A program made the position numbers and the translations under genes. The notes under the pieces are model-generated. The model did not search any database. It was not told where the DNA came from and saw only the letters and a program-made list of their open reading frames with translations. From an uncultured Sulfurovum sp. (GTDB lineage Bacteria > Campylobacterota > Campylobacteria > Campylobacterales > Sulfurovaceae): a DNA stretch of 6,371 nt. Below, piece after piece: positions 5,726 to 6,371 of this stretch (its first letter is position 1; each line of letters opens with the position of its first letter). The DNA is taken from NCBI GenBank assembly GCA_902727905.1, contig CACVAR010000152.1:1-6371 (forward strand). The letters run 5' to 3'.

Positions 5726-6371
5726 ATGAATCAAACAATCCTACTAATCTACATGGCAGCCGACAACAACCTAGACACATTCGCAGAAAAAGACCTAGAG
5801 ACCATCAAAAGAGCATCATACGACTCAAACATAAACATCGTAGTGCAATTTGACCGTAATAAGTTTGTTGACCAAGCTAATACCATTCGTATGAGTATTA
5901 AAAATGGTGAGCTACTTGAAGAAAAGGATTTAGGTGAAACAAATACTGGTGACCCTGAAGTTTTGAAATCTTTTATTGAAGCGTCGGTTGGGGCTTATCC
6001 TTCTGATAAACTCATTGTTATTTTATGGTCACATGGTTCAGGGGTGGATGATCGTGATGTTTATGATACCGAGAGCATTCGAGAACGTTATTTTGTTCCT
6101 CCTACAGAAATAGAAGAAATAGCTCTAGGTTTTGATGATACAGCGCAGGACTTTTTAGACAACTTAGAACTTCAAAAAGCATTAGACGTTTCAGTTAACA
6201 TAGATGTACTTGGATTTGATGCTTGTCTTATGGGGATGTTTGAAATACTTTACCAGTTAAAAGAACAAACATCTGTGATGGTGGCTTCACAACATTTAGA
6301 ACCAGCTTCAGGGTGGGACTATCAACGTATTTTACATGAGTTAGACACGTCTGCTACAGCTTCTAGTATGG
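5726..6371 (+). CDS. Clostripain-family (peptidase C11) cysteine protease, N-terminal 215 residues, 3' end outside window
   Basis: Starts at ATG 5726 and is still open at the window end. The N terminus, with LLIYMAADNNLD at residues 6-17, is the characteristic first strand of C11 proteases; there is no signal peptide, so a cytoplasmic enzyme is likely. The catalytic His is in LIVILWSHGSG (His103, base 6032) and the catalytic Cys in LGFDACLMGMFE (Cys167, base 6224); both members of the dyad are intact. Where it overlaps the first clostripain gene (from FDACLMG through ELDTS), 39 of 46 residues and 105 of 138 bases are identical, so the two are close paralogues in the same orientation. It has its own promoter region and does not share a transcript with the STAND gene unless there is readthrough. 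The first 41 codons have a markedly different codon usage from the rest (see findings). Family assignment is firm; the target is unknown. Confidence 0.94.
   Translation, partial: MNQTILLIYMAADNNLDTFAEKDLETIKRASYDSNINIVVQFDRNKFVDQANTIRMSIKNGELLEEKDLGETNTGDPEVLKSFIEASVGAYPSDKLIVILWSHGSGVDDRDVYDTESIRERYFVPPTEIEEIALGFDDTAQDFLDNLELQKALDVSVNIDVLGFDACLMGMFEILYQLKEQTSVMVASQHLEPASGWDYQRILHELDTSATASSM
6215..6352 (+). repeat. Right copy of the paralogous clostripain segment
   Basis: Counterpart of 3-140. The same orientation means recombination between the copies would delete the STAND gene and the membrane protein gene together. Confidence 0.8.

Noticed and set aside
1..6371. Insertion sequence, transposase, integrase or tRNA explaining the duplication
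   Set aside because: No such gene, terminal inverted repeat or tRNA is visible in the window; the duplication rests on the protease genes themselves.

Overview
The window is AT-rich bacterial DNA with bacterial ribosome-binding sites and tightly packed genes. Base composition and the style of the proteins fit an AT-rich Gram-negative such as a Campylobacterota member, but nothing in the sequence fixes the taxon and I hold this loosely. TAA and TGA both end genes here, so the standard bacterial code applies.

Layout. (1) 1-656 (+): the C-terminal part of a clostripain-family (peptidase C11, caspase-like fold) cysteine protease; the catalytic Cys lies right at the window edge. (2) 683-5227 (+): 26 bases downstream and so probably in the same operon, a reading frame of about 1,514 codons for a trypsin-like serine protease, nSTAND1-type NTPase, one transmembrane helix and about 17 WD40-like repeats. 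It is interrupted once, by an in-frame TAA at codon 26 (758-760). All three members of the catalytic triad (His38, Asp68, Ser148) are still encoded, downstream of that stop. The long open part, with the first possible start at a GTG at 893, would lack His and Asp. (3) 5236-5649 (-): a small four-helix membrane protein, convergent with the STAND gene. (4) 5650-5725: a 76-base divergent promoter region. (5) 5726-6371 (+): the first 215 codons of a second clostripain-family protease, closely related to the first, with catalytic His103 and Cys167 visible.

How the parts may work together. A STAND receptor with an N-terminal protease and a C-terminal beta-propeller sensor has the architecture of NTP-dependent conflict (anti-phage or programmed-death-like) systems. 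An adjacent caspase-like protease in the same operon suggests a two-protease cascade: the repeats sense, the NTPase oligomerises, the trypsin-like domain is activated, and the clostripain is a partner or target. This is inference. The stop in the serine protease, the paralogous clostripain gene beginning 500 bases after the STAND gene, a sharp codon-usage switch inside that second clostripain gene, and a composition step at the start of the repeat region together suggest a locus that is duplicating, recombining and decaying.
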